A DNA stretch of 6,702 nucleotides from NCBI GenBank assembly GCA_019162915.1, contig JAFLKZ010000033.1, forward strand, positions 10,835 through 17,536, in the 5' to 3' direction. The position numbers and the translations under genes are program-made. This DNA is from Campylobacteraceae bacterium. GTDB lineage: Bacteria > Campylobacterota > Campylobacteria > Campylobacterales > Sulfurospirillaceae. This document shows positions 1 through 6,456 of this stretch, in pieces (positions within the stretch are counted from its first letter, which is position 1; each line of letters opens with the position of its first letter). Under the pieces are notes generated by a model. The model did not search any database and was not told the DNA's origin. It saw nothing but the letters and a program-made list of their open reading frames with translations.

Positions 1-117
1 ATCAAATATATAGCATAAAAAAGGTTTTTCATTTACTTCTGCCATAGGTTTTGGAACATCTTTTACTATACTCTGCAGTCTAGTGCCAAAGCCACCTGCT
101 AATATTATTGCTTTCAT
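1..117 (-). CDS. Sugar-phosphate nucleotidyltransferase, HddC-like (N-terminal 39 residues only)
   Basis: This is the beginning of a gene that runs off the left edge of the window. The 39 visible residues start MKAIILAGGFGTRL, the nucleotide-binding signature of the NTP_transferase family, followed by KDVPKPMAEVNEKPFL with the conserved K-P-M segment. Such enzymes transfer a nucleoside monophosphate from NTP to a sugar 1-phosphate in the cytoplasm. The exact wording of the motif, with VKDVPKPM just after the GTRL loop, is most like HddC-type heptose 1-phosphate guanylyltransferases. RfbF/GlmU-like or PtmE-like enzymes cannot be excluded from 39 residues, although PtmE carries extra N-terminal CBS domains that are absent here. 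The ATG lies 6 bases after the stop of the upstream flavoprotein gene, with a weak GGA about 9 bases before it, so the two are probably co-translated. The enzyme class is secure and the substrate is a guess. Confidence 0.85.
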   Translation of the reverse strand, partial: MKAIILAGGFGTRLQSIVKDVPKPMAEVNEKPFLCYIFD

Positions 118-123
118 GAGATT

Positions 124-1296
124 TTATCCATTTTCATTCTTCTTTATCTCGTCCGTAATATACTTAGCAAATGCAAATGAACAAGTAAATGCAGGGCTTA
201 CAGCATTTAAAATATGAGTCGAGTTTTCACTATGTTCGACAATAAAATCTTGAATCAATTCGTTTGTATACGTATTTAAAAGCTGCGCCCTAATTCCTGC
301 TGGAATTGCTTGAAAATTATCTCCAATGTCATAAACCATGTCCTTCGCTTTTTGAATAAAAATAGATTTTACGTAGTTCCTCATCTCATTTATAGCTAAT
401 CTTCTAAAGTTGAATGAGTTAAGCAGAAAAAGCCTTGTTGCATAATATAAAATTTCTCGCGCTTCTTTAAAGCTAAAATTATCAAATCCTTTGTAATTTT
501 CTCTCCAAAATGCTGGTATTGCCGTTGGTCCAATTTTAATACTACCATCAACCGTAACAGTGTAATGAATACCTAAAAATGGATTAGCCAAATTTGGAAC
601 AGGGTATATATTCGTTTTTATCACCGTTTTATCATTCATATACTTTAGGTATATTCCCTTAAAGGGGAGCATGGTATAGTTTTTCGCCAAACCAAACTGC
701 TGTGCTATTTTATCTGCATAAGCGCCTGCACAATTTACTAGATACTTGTACTCTATATTGGTATCTTCAAATTTTTTATTAAAACAAAAGGTTACACCTA
801 AACTTTGTAATAAGTCCTTAAGTTTTAAACAAACTTGCGTTGGATCTACAGAGGCTGTCGTTGGAGAAAAAAGAGCTTTTTTATATGTTCTTATATTTGT
901 ATCAATATCTTTTAATTCTTCTTCATTTATTAATTTTGTTTCAACACCATTGATTTCTGCTCTCTTTTGAAGTTCTTCTAACCCTTGAACTTCAAATTCA
1001 TTGCGCGCAATGACTATCTTTTTAGTCTCACTTACATAGATTCCATTCTCTAAGCAAAATTTTTTCATTAAACGATTTCCATCGACTGTAAACCTTGCCT
1101 TTAAACTCTCAGCGCTGTAGTAAAAACCAGCATGTAAAACACCACTATTTCTTCCACTCGCGTGTTTAGCAACGCGATCTTCTTTGTCAATAATAACTAT
1201 TTTTTTATTTGGAAATTGTTGCTTAAGTTCATAGGCGATAGACATCCCAATGATTCCAGCACCAATTATTAGATAATCTACATTCTCTTTATTCAT
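124..1296 (-). CDS. FAD-dependent 2-hydroxy-acid oxidase/dehydrogenase, LhgO (L-2-hydroxyglutarate) family
   Basis: This 390-residue flavoprotein belongs to the DAO/LhgO family, and its length is normal for it. The N-terminus has the Rossmann FAD-binding loop GAGIIG (residues 12-17), with an acidic residue at D37 at the end of the second strand. GRNSGVLHAGFYY (48-60) is the LhgO-type signature with the flavin-proximal histidine. Other family blocks are VNCAGAYADKIA (187-198), PFKGIY (211-216), the substrate-domain stretch from FLGIHY to GPTAIPA (240-262), GIRAQL (334-339) and the C-terminal NAVSPAFTCSFA (364-375). Characterised relatives oxidise L-2-hydroxyglutarate to 2-oxoglutarate at the membrane face. 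In a glycan cluster the true substrate may be another hydroxy acid or a sugar acid, which is inference. No signal peptide is visible. The ATG overlaps the preceding gene's stop codon as ATGA (1293-1296), indicating translational coupling. The family assignment is firm and the substrate is not. Confidence 0.88.
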   Translation of the reverse strand: MNKENVDYLIIGAGIIGMSIAYELKQQFPNKKIVIIDKEDRVAKHASGRNSGVLHAGFYYSAESLKARFTVDGNRLMKKFCLENGIYVSETKKIVIARNEFEVQGLEELQKRAEINGVETKLINEEELKDIDTNIRTYKKALFSPTTASVDPTQVCLKLKDLLQSLGVTFCFNKKFEDTNIEYKYLVNCAGAYADKIAQQFGLAKNYTMLPFKGIYLKYMNDKTVIKTNIYPVPNLANPFLGIHYTVTVDGSIKIGPTAIPAFWRENYKGFDNFSFKEAREILYYATRLFLLNSFNFRRLAINEMRNYVKSIFIQKAKDMVYDIGDNFQAIPAGIRAQLLNTYTNELIQDFIVEHSENSTHILNAVSPAFTCSFAFAKYITDEIKKNENG

Positions 1297-2108
1297 AAAG
1301 AATACTCTACATAGAGAGATTTATTAATAGTATCAATGGCTCTATTTGTCGATAGACTTTTACTGGATGTCATAGTTTTTAATAACCTAAAGGTTTTGGT
1401 GATATATTTGAAATTTTTTGGATTAATGAGTTCCAAAGAGATTTTGAAATTTTTATTTTCGATAATATGATATAAAATCCAATATATTTCATAAATCTCT
1501 TGAGAGTAAGTAAATTTTTTATCTGTTAATAGTTCTGGATATATTTTAGGAGTGGCGCTGATATATTTGAAGATTTCTTTAAATTGTTGATTGATTGACA
1601 AAGGATATCTAATCTTTTTATATTCCTTATTTGGTTGAATTGAAAGGTTTACTAATGATGAAGAAAATATATTTGTTGAATTTATATTTAATTCAGTTCT
1701 TAAGTTTTTTAAAATGTATGTTGGAATCTCAAGCATTTTATAAAAATCATTTATAAAAGGAATGTCATCTAATATTACAAGTTCGGCTATTTGAGCATAG
1801 TATCTGTCAATATATTCAAAAGAGTTGGGAGAATCTCTGAAAATGAAAACAATTTTAAGGTTATGTTTCTTTTTTATTGAATATAGCTTTGTGAGGCTAA
1901 TTGAACTATCACAATTATCGAGTAAAATAAAAAGATGATTTATCTCATACTTGGATATATATTGATTCAGTTCTATATGAAATTTATCCGCAGAACAATT
2001 TTTTAGCTTTACTATAAAATCTAATTCATAATAAGTCGATGAATTTAGTTCTAAGTTCTCTTTTATTAAAGGTTCGTTTGATTGATATAAAAATAGAGTA
2101 TTGATCAT
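1293..2108 (-). CDS. Unnamed protein resembling the N-terminal domain of the neighbouring CgeB-like glycosyltransferase
   Basis: This 271-residue protein is not one I recognise by name. It has no signal peptide or clear membrane segment, and it is rich in K, I, N and S. Residues 55-130 align without gaps to residues 60-135 of the glycosyltransferase encoded just upstream. I count about 24 identities in 76 positions by eye, including the shared core FExxDRYYxQIA (residues 98-109 here) and a following FYK/LYK with an isoleucine four residues on. The alternating hydrophobic strands (HLFILLDN, LKIVFIF) look like a Rossmann-type half. The second, sugar-nucleotide-binding half of a GT-B enzyme is not recognisable: the QxKGR-type motif and the FIGN strand are both missing. 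It may be a partner, regulator or degenerate copy of a glycosyltransferase. The start has AGAAGGG (2119-2125) 10 bases upstream, overlapping the preceding stop. Its end overlaps the flavoprotein start as ATGA. This is one of the most AT-rich parts of the window. Confidence 0.75.
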   Translation of the reverse strand: MINTLFLYQSNEPLIKENLELNSSTYYELDFIVKLKNCSADKFHIELNQYISKYEINHLFILLDNCDSSISLTKLYSIKKKHNLKIVFIFRDSPNSFEYIDRYYAQIAELVILDDIPFINDFYKMLEIPTYILKNLRTELNINSTNIFSSSLVNLSIQPNKEYKKIRYPLSINQQFKEIFKYISATPKIYPELLTDKKFTYSQEIYEIYWILYHIIENKNFKISLELINPKNFKYITKTFRLLKTMTSSKSLSTNRAIDTINKSLYVEYSL

Positions 2109-2125
2109 TATTTTTGTACCCTTCT
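2109..2125 (-). promoter_or_regulatory. Ribosome binding site for the 271-residue protein
   Basis: AGAAGGG on the minus strand (2119-2125) sits 10 bases before the ATG at 2108 and overlaps the stop codon of the upstream glycosyltransferase (2124-2126). It supports this start and indicates that the gene is translated by re-initiation rather than from its own promoter. Confidence 0.55.
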
Positions 2126-3310
2126 AAATCTTTTGTATGCGTATATTGATTGCATTTTTAGATGGTAATATTGTATTAAAATTAAAACATCTATATTTTA
2201 TAAAAATCCTAGTCTCATTTAAAGCTAATTTTATCTTACCTTTTAACAAAAAATTAAAGAAAAATAAAAAATGATATGAAGTATAATTCCTAATAAATTC
2301 TTTGTCAATATATAGCTTATGTATATATTTAGAATTATATTTTAAACTTGGCAAGATATCTTTAAATCTTTCGCTCGCATCAAATTTTAGTGCTTTTAGA
2401 TATAACTCATGAGCTATATTTTTAGACGTTTGCTTGTCATTTAAGTAGTATTTTATCTTCTGTAGTAAGTCTTCTTTTGTATTAAATATTATTCTATTAT
2501 CATCAAACAGTACCCTTGTCCCATTCCCCTCTTGGCTCAAACAAAAAGAGTTTGTTAAATATATTTCGATTAATCTTCCCTTGGCTTGTTGAATTCGTGA
2601 ATTTATATGTGTACCAATTGTAAAGTTTGTATTTGTATTAAAATCAAAGTCTAGACTTAATGCACTATCTGTGAAATTTAAATTTATATGACTAGAATTA
2701 ATAATATCCATCATCTTTTTATGGTTTACAAAACCATTCTCTGAACCAACTCCATATGTTTGAACGTTAATATCATTATCTCTAAGATAGTTTATATATT
2801 CTCTTCTATTTGCTTTATTTACATTTCCTATAAAAGAGACGTCGATGGTTTTATCTAAATCTAAATTATAAAACATATTTTTGTTGTAAACACTGTATAG
2901 AGTGATAGCATCTATATGGTAGTTTTTATATAAACATTGATTTGGCAAAACCGTAAATGGTAAAATGTAATCAGCAATTTGGTTATAGTATCTATCACGT
3001 GATTCAAAGAATGTTTCTGGATCCTGAGACGTGTTTATGATACATAGCTTGTAAGTATGTTTTAATTTTAATAAAAAATTTAAATCAATTGTGAAATCTT
3101 CAGAGGCAAAACCAATAAAAAGGTACTTAATTTTATTACTAGAAATAATATTTTCTAGTAATAACTCAAATTTGTCTTTAGAATTTGCAAAATAGAGGTC
3201 ATAGTAATCAAGTGTTATTAATCCTTCTATATTTTCACTTAATATGTATCTGGTCTTGAACTTGCATTACCATTACTGAATCTTGCTATAAATAAGGTTC
3301 TTTTTTTCAT
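2124..3310 (-). pseudogene. CgeB-like GT-B glycosyltransferase, interrupted by a single-base (-1) frameshift
   Basis: The gene should start at the ATG at 3310-3308, which overlaps the ATP-grasp stop as ATGA, the junction type seen elsewhere in this operon. That frame gives MKKRTLFIARFSNGNASSRP and three more residues, then stops at TAA 3239-3241. The next frame is open from 3266 to the TAG at 2124 but contains no ATG or GTG codon before its TTG at 2948. Restoring one base joins them into 395 residues. The joined product has an N-terminal Rossmann-like half with FESRDRYYNQIADYILP (about 102-118). A second half follows, with DVSFIGNV (157-164), a GVGSENGF turn, QQAKGRLIEIYLTNSFCLSQ (241-260), NTKEDLLQKIKYYLND and an AHELY...ERF tail. 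This order is typical of CgeB/Glyco_trans_1_2 glycosyltransferases, which move a sugar from a nucleotide donor to an acceptor. Donor and acceptor are unknown. The long intact downstream frame suggests a recent lesion or a sequence error. The longest intact part is 2124-2948, but its TTG start would lack a third of the protein. Confidence 0.78.
3239..3269 (-). other. Frameshift interval in the glycosyltransferase gene
   Basis: The start-codon frame runs into TAA at 3239-3241, while the frame of the main coding body is closed upstream by TAA at 3267-3269. The lost base must therefore lie between about 3242 and 3266. One extra T at the TATTAAG sequence would give ...RPDTYLSENIEGL and a 395-residue protein. 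No long homopolymer and no X-XXY-YYZ slippery heptamer lies in this interval. Confidence 0.75.
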
Positions 3311-4476
3311 GAATAATTTTCTGAATTTACGATAGGATAAATTAATTTATTTATATGGTTTAGAATTGAAGAATCAGGTTGATTTAATTTTATAAAAATG
3401 ATCGCCAGCTGCGTATGCAAGAAATCGGTTACGATAGACCCTTTTTCCATCAAATCAAAGGTATAGATTATGCTGTTTTGTAAGCTCTCGTCTATGTGTA
3501 TCTCTTTGTAAATACCATTGGTTGAGGGCATGACGCAGTGGCGTATGACAAACGATTGTTTTTGGGATTTAGGATCGAATTCATCCGAGATTATCCCCGT
3601 TGTATACGCATTGACAACTGCTTTTGAATACTCAACGTCATCGCAATACTCTATCAAATAAGGATATAAATCTCCCGGAATTCTTCGTGTTACATCTATA
3701 ATATAAGGTTTTTGATCTTTGATTAAAACTTGTAAATGAAACATACCATCGACGAGATGCAGAAGGCGAGCTAATTTTTCTATATCTTCTTTGAGTTTAT
3801 TTAGAACAACATCCTCTATATCGGTTGGATATGCCGATGCTATAAGATATGGATTGAGATAGATTTTATCTTCGCCTACAAATCCATAAATAATTTTTTG
3901 ATTTTTTAGAAAAATAGAATAGGCGATCAGTTTTCCATCGATAAATTCTTCAAGAAAAATTTCATCACTAAATTTTTGTGCGTTGGTGAGGGATTTTTGC
4001 AGTTCATTGGCATCATAGACGATCTCAACACCCCTTCCACCCGAGAGATTGGTTGGTTTAACAACAATGGGGAATTGTAAATTCTTTAAATCGTTTTGAT
4101 CTTTGTAAAAAATACCGTTGGGAGTAGAAATAGTGTTTTTTAGGCAAAAATCTTTAAATTTCCATTTATTGTGGATTAGTTTTGCCGTTTCTGGCGTATC
4201 AAAATTGCCTATATTTAACTCATGTGAGAGTTGAACCGTCTTAAGATATGATTCTTCACCACAGCCGGGCAATAGATAATCTATTTGTTCATCGAGGGCG
4301 ATTTTTTTGACTTTTTCTAAATCATTAAAGTTTATTTTATACGATTTATCCGAGTATTGATGCCCTAGGTAATAGTCTCTATCTCCTAGTGTTATAACAA
4401 AATACCCTAACTCTTGAGAAGCTTTTATCAGCGGTATATCCCTATGGCTACCGCCAAGCAAAAGAATTTTTTTCAT
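3307..4476 (-). CDS. ATP-grasp superfamily ligase associated with the pseudaminic acid genes
   Basis: This 389-residue ATP-grasp enzyme resembles the carbamoyl-phosphate-synthase-like/PurK-type family, which joins a carboxylate to an amine or other nucleophile through an acyl-phosphate. The N-terminal pre-ATP-grasp domain begins KILLLGGSHRDIPLIKAS (3-20). FPIVVKP (135-141) provides the ATP-binding lysine K140, SGGRGV (145-150) is the glycine-rich loop and FLEEFIDG (174-181) is the hinge contacting adenine. FHLQVL (246-251) and IIDVTRRIPGDLY (259-271) hold the metal- and phosphate-binding region. Where many relatives have Glu, Glu and Asn as metal ligands, this protein seems to have Q249, D261 and T263, so metal binding may be altered or the family distinct. 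The ATG overlaps the pseG stop as ATGA (4473-4476), and its own stop overlaps the glycosyltransferase start, so it is tightly coupled to both. A role in adding an acyl or amino-acid group to a sugar is inference. It is predicted to be cytoplasmic. Confidence 0.85.
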   Translation of the reverse strand: MKKILLLGGSHRDIPLIKASQELGYFVITLGDRDYYLGHQYSDKSYKINFNDLEKVKKIALDEQIDYLLPGCGEESYLKTVQLSHELNIGNFDTPETAKLIHNKWKFKDFCLKNTISTPNGIFYKDQNDLKNLQFPIVVKPTNLSGGRGVEIVYDANELQKSLTNAQKFSDEIFLEEFIDGKLIAYSIFLKNQKIIYGFVGEDKIYLNPYLIASAYPTDIEDVVLNKLKEDIEKLARLLHLVDGMFHLQVLIKDQKPYIIDVTRRIPGDLYPYLIEYCDDVEYSKAVVNAYTTGIISDEFDPKSQKQSFVIRHCVMPSTNGIYKEIHIDESLQNSIIYTFDLMEKGSIVTDFLHTQLAIIFIKLNQPDSSILNHINKLIYPIVNSENYS

Positions 4477-5408
4477 TTTTTCACCATTTCTATAATAAAT
4501 TTTACGATTCTTTCTCTTCCTTTGCCATCGATAGTCGGATGGATATTTTCTGAGTTTAAGGATGTCACATATTTATAAAGATCCGTGATCCAATGCCCAT
4601 CCGTAACATCGATAAGATAAGCGGCTAAATGATGGCTTAAAAGTTGTATAGAGCCTATTTTTTGATTCTCGCTCAAAGCAACAATGATCGTCGGTATTGT
4701 GAAATAAGCAAGTTCATATACGCTCATACTCGCCGTTGAAATGGCTAAAGAGCTTCGAGCCATTTCAAAAATAAGCTCCTCATCGGAGGGTTTGTGCAAA
4801 ACAGTTACATTCTCATACGTGCGTAACGTTTCGGCTATGCTTGCATTATTGACAACCACCACTTTTTTGAGATCTATATCTTGCAATGCCTCAAGGATCA
4901 TTTGTGATACGTTAAAGATGTCGTTTCCACCCAGCATGATAAAAATTTGAGGCTGTTTTTTTGGATTGACAGTTAAAATTTCTCTTCTAATAGGAACGTA
5001 ATCCACTCCCAGTAGATACATGTTTTCTGGATTTTTATCGCGAAAGAACAGCTTCTGCGCATCCGGAGCAAAGTTGATAATAACCCCTTTTGGATACTCT
5101 AATCGACCATAATCATCGATAAATACGGGCACGCGTACAGCCTTTGCAATAGTATTGTAAATATCGATAGAGGCTTCATAGCTGTCGATAACAACGATGT
5201 CATACGTATCGTCTATACGAAATTCATCCCAGATAAAAGGGTGTAAATCGCTAAATTTGTAGCTAAAATCGATGTCGCTATCCAGAAAAAAAGATCCATT
5301 TATTCCGTACCGCTTAAATTCCTCATACAGTGAATAACATCGTACCAGATGCCCCATTCCCCTCTGCGTACCTGCTTCAGTATAAAATGCTATTTTAAGC
5401 GGGTTCAC
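4473..5408 (-). CDS. pseG: UDP-2,4-diacetamido-2,4,6-trideoxy-beta-L-altropyranose hydrolase
   Basis: This cytoplasmic GT-B-fold hydrolase removes UDP from the 6-deoxy-AltdiNAc intermediate, giving the free sugar used by PseI. Its 311 residues are slightly longer than typical PseG (about 275-360 in different species). The PseG signature GMGHLVRC (17-24) carries the catalytic-base histidine H20. Further family features are the acidic VVIDSY (72-77), FIDDYGR (96-102), INFAP (111-115), MLGGND (158-163) opening the second domain, and TASMSVYELAYFTIP (225-239) followed by SENQ (246-249) in the nucleotide-binding region. The start is GTG, immediately after the pseI stop (TAAGTG, no gap). AGGAG (5420-5424) is 11 bases upstream and no better ATG is available. 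The gene ends in a 4-base overlap with the ATP-grasp gene. NeuC-type epimerases are unlikely because they lack the GMGH/RC loop. Confidence 0.93.
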   Translation of the reverse strand: MNPLKIAFYTEAGTQRGMGHLVRCYSLYEEFKRYGINGSFFLDSDIDFSYKFSDLHPFIWDEFRIDDTYDIVVIDSYEASIDIYNTIAKAVRVPVFIDDYGRLEYPKGVIINFAPDAQKLFFRDKNPENMYLLGVDYVPIRREILTVNPKKQPQIFIMLGGNDIFNVSQMILEALQDIDLKKVVVVNNASIAETLRTYENVTVLHKPSDEELIFEMARSSLAISTASMSVYELAYFTIPTIIVALSENQKIGSIQLLSHHLAAYLIDVTDGHWITDLYKYVTSLNSENIHPTIDGKGRERIVKFIIEMVKK

Positions 5409-6455
5409 TTAGAGACTTTCTCCTACCATTGACCATTGAAGCAGCGTTCCAAATTTGATCTCTTGCTGCGCTTTTCGATTTACAACTTTATCGATATATT
5501 TTGGCTCTATTCCACCGCCTGGGCGCAAGCTTTTGATGTTTTTGCTGTTTATGAGGGGTTCCCCTTCTGAGATATCTGTTATAGCAATTAAGCTTCTTTG
5601 CGGTTTTGGTGGAACCAGCGGGTAATTAATACTTCCCAAGGCTTTATAAACTAGCTTACTCCCATCAACAATTGCTTTAAGCTCATCGGGGGTCGCTGAA
5701 AAAAAACTATCAGCTGTTGTATCGTTTCGATTGACGATAAAGTGTTTTTCGATAATACTGCAGCCAAGGGCAACTGAAGCTATGGGGATGGCGCTTCCCA
5801 GTGTGTGATCCGATAAACCTATCGGACATTTAAAGACCTCTTTGAGATTGGGAATCGTTTTGAGATGGATTTTTTCAGGAGGTGCAGGATATTCGCTTGT
5901 GCATTTTAAGATCGCTAAGTCTTTGACGTTCTCTTCAACCATAATCGCTACAGCATCACCAATTTGAGATAAGGTCGCACCGCCTGTTGACATGATGATC
6001 GGCTTACCTGTTTGTGCAACTCTTCTTACAAAGGGTAAATCAATGATTTCAGGGGATGCGATTTTATAGGCTGGCATATTTAGCGCTTCTAAAAATTCAA
6101 TCGAAGAAACATCAAAAGGCGATGAAAAAAGGGTAATCCCAATCTCTTCGGCAACCTTTTGAAGTATGGGTGTCCATTCCCAAGGCATAGAGGCATCTAA
6201 ATAGAGGTCGTAAAGATATTGACCTTCCCAAGCCCCTTTGGCTTCAAATGCTGGGGTGGGACAATTAAGGGTTAGGGTGTCGGCGGTATAGGTTTGAATC
6301 TTAACAGCATCGGCTCCTGCTTTCTTGGCCTCTTTGATAATTTCGATGGCGGTATCCAGATTATTTCCGTGGTTCGCGGACATCTCTGCAATGATATAAG
6401 GTTCACACCCTTCACCGATTTTTCTACCATCTATCTCAAACGTTTGATTGAACAT
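5409..6455 (-). CDS. pseI: Pseudaminic acid synthase
   Basis: The enzyme condenses 2,4-diacetamido-2,4,6-trideoxy-L-altrose with phosphoenolpyruvate to form pseudaminic acid in the cytoplasm. At 348 residues it has the normal length. The NeuB TIM-barrel occupies about residues 15-280, with IIAEMSANHG (21-30), VKIQTYTADT (51-60), KIASPEIIDLP (131-141), MSTGGAT (155-161), CTSEYPAPPEKIHL (185-198), GLSDHTLG (213-220) and IIEKHF (234-239). H217 and H238 match in spacing the two metal-binding histidines of NeuB synthases. EGQYLYDLYLDASMPWEW (77-94) is the segment that points to PseI rather than NeuB or LegI. A C-terminal SAF (antifreeze-like) domain follows from about 288, with RSLIAITDISEGEPL and SLRPGGGI. 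The ATG is one base after the pseF stop, with GAGG (6463-6466) seven bases before it. The stop abuts the pseG GTG. Confidence 0.96.
   Translation of the reverse strand: MFNQTFEIDGRKIGEGCEPYIIAEMSANHGNNLDTAIEIIKEAKKAGADAVKIQTYTADTLTLNCPTPAFEAKGAWEGQYLYDLYLDASMPWEWTPILQKVAEEIGITLFSSPFDVSSIEFLEALNMPAYKIASPEIIDLPFVRRVAQTGKPIIMSTGGATLSQIGDAVAIMVEENVKDLAILKCTSEYPAPPEKIHLKTIPNLKEVFKCPIGLSDHTLGSAIPIASVALGCSIIEKHFIVNRNDTTADSFFSATPDELKAIVDGSKLVYKALGSINYPLVPPKPQRSLIAITDISEGEPLINSKNIKSLRPGGGIEPKYIDKVVNRKAQQEIKFGTLLQWSMVGESL
5420..5424 (-). promoter_or_regulatory. Shine-Dalgarno site that fixes the pseG GTG start
   Basis: AGGAG on the minus strand lies inside the last codons of pseI, 11 bases before the GTG at 5408. 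It supports GTG as the true pseG start even though it directly abuts the pseI stop codon. Confidence 0.6.
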
Positions 6456-6456
6456 T

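Noticed and set aside
746..970. Open frame of 74 codons on the plus strand
   Set aside because: It lies wholly inside the well-supported flavoprotein gene on the other strand and shows no recognisable motif.
1305..1316. Small inverted repeat CTCTA-CA-TAGAG
   Set aside because: It has five-base arms with a two-base loop inside coding sequence and no following T run, so it is likely chance.
2124..2948. Short glycosyltransferase starting at the TTG at 2948 as the natural gene
   Set aside because: The same frame upstream encodes residues similar to the neighbouring paralogue (FExxDRYYxQIA), there is no clear ribosome site at the TTG, and it would leave about 360 bases non-coding in an otherwise gapless operon.
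3239..3269. Programmed -1 ribosomal frameshifting
   Set aside because: No slippery heptamer and no obvious downstream stem are visible in the only interval where the switch could occur.
3301..3307. Run of seven A on the coding strand just after the glycosyltransferase ATG, as a phase-variation switch
   Set aside because: Adding one A leads to the TAA at 3267-3269 and removing one gives an early TAG, so no single change in this tract restores the full frame.
4741..4950. Open frame of 69 codons on the plus strand
   Set aside because: It lies antisense within pseG, with low-complexity serine-rich sequence and no supporting context.
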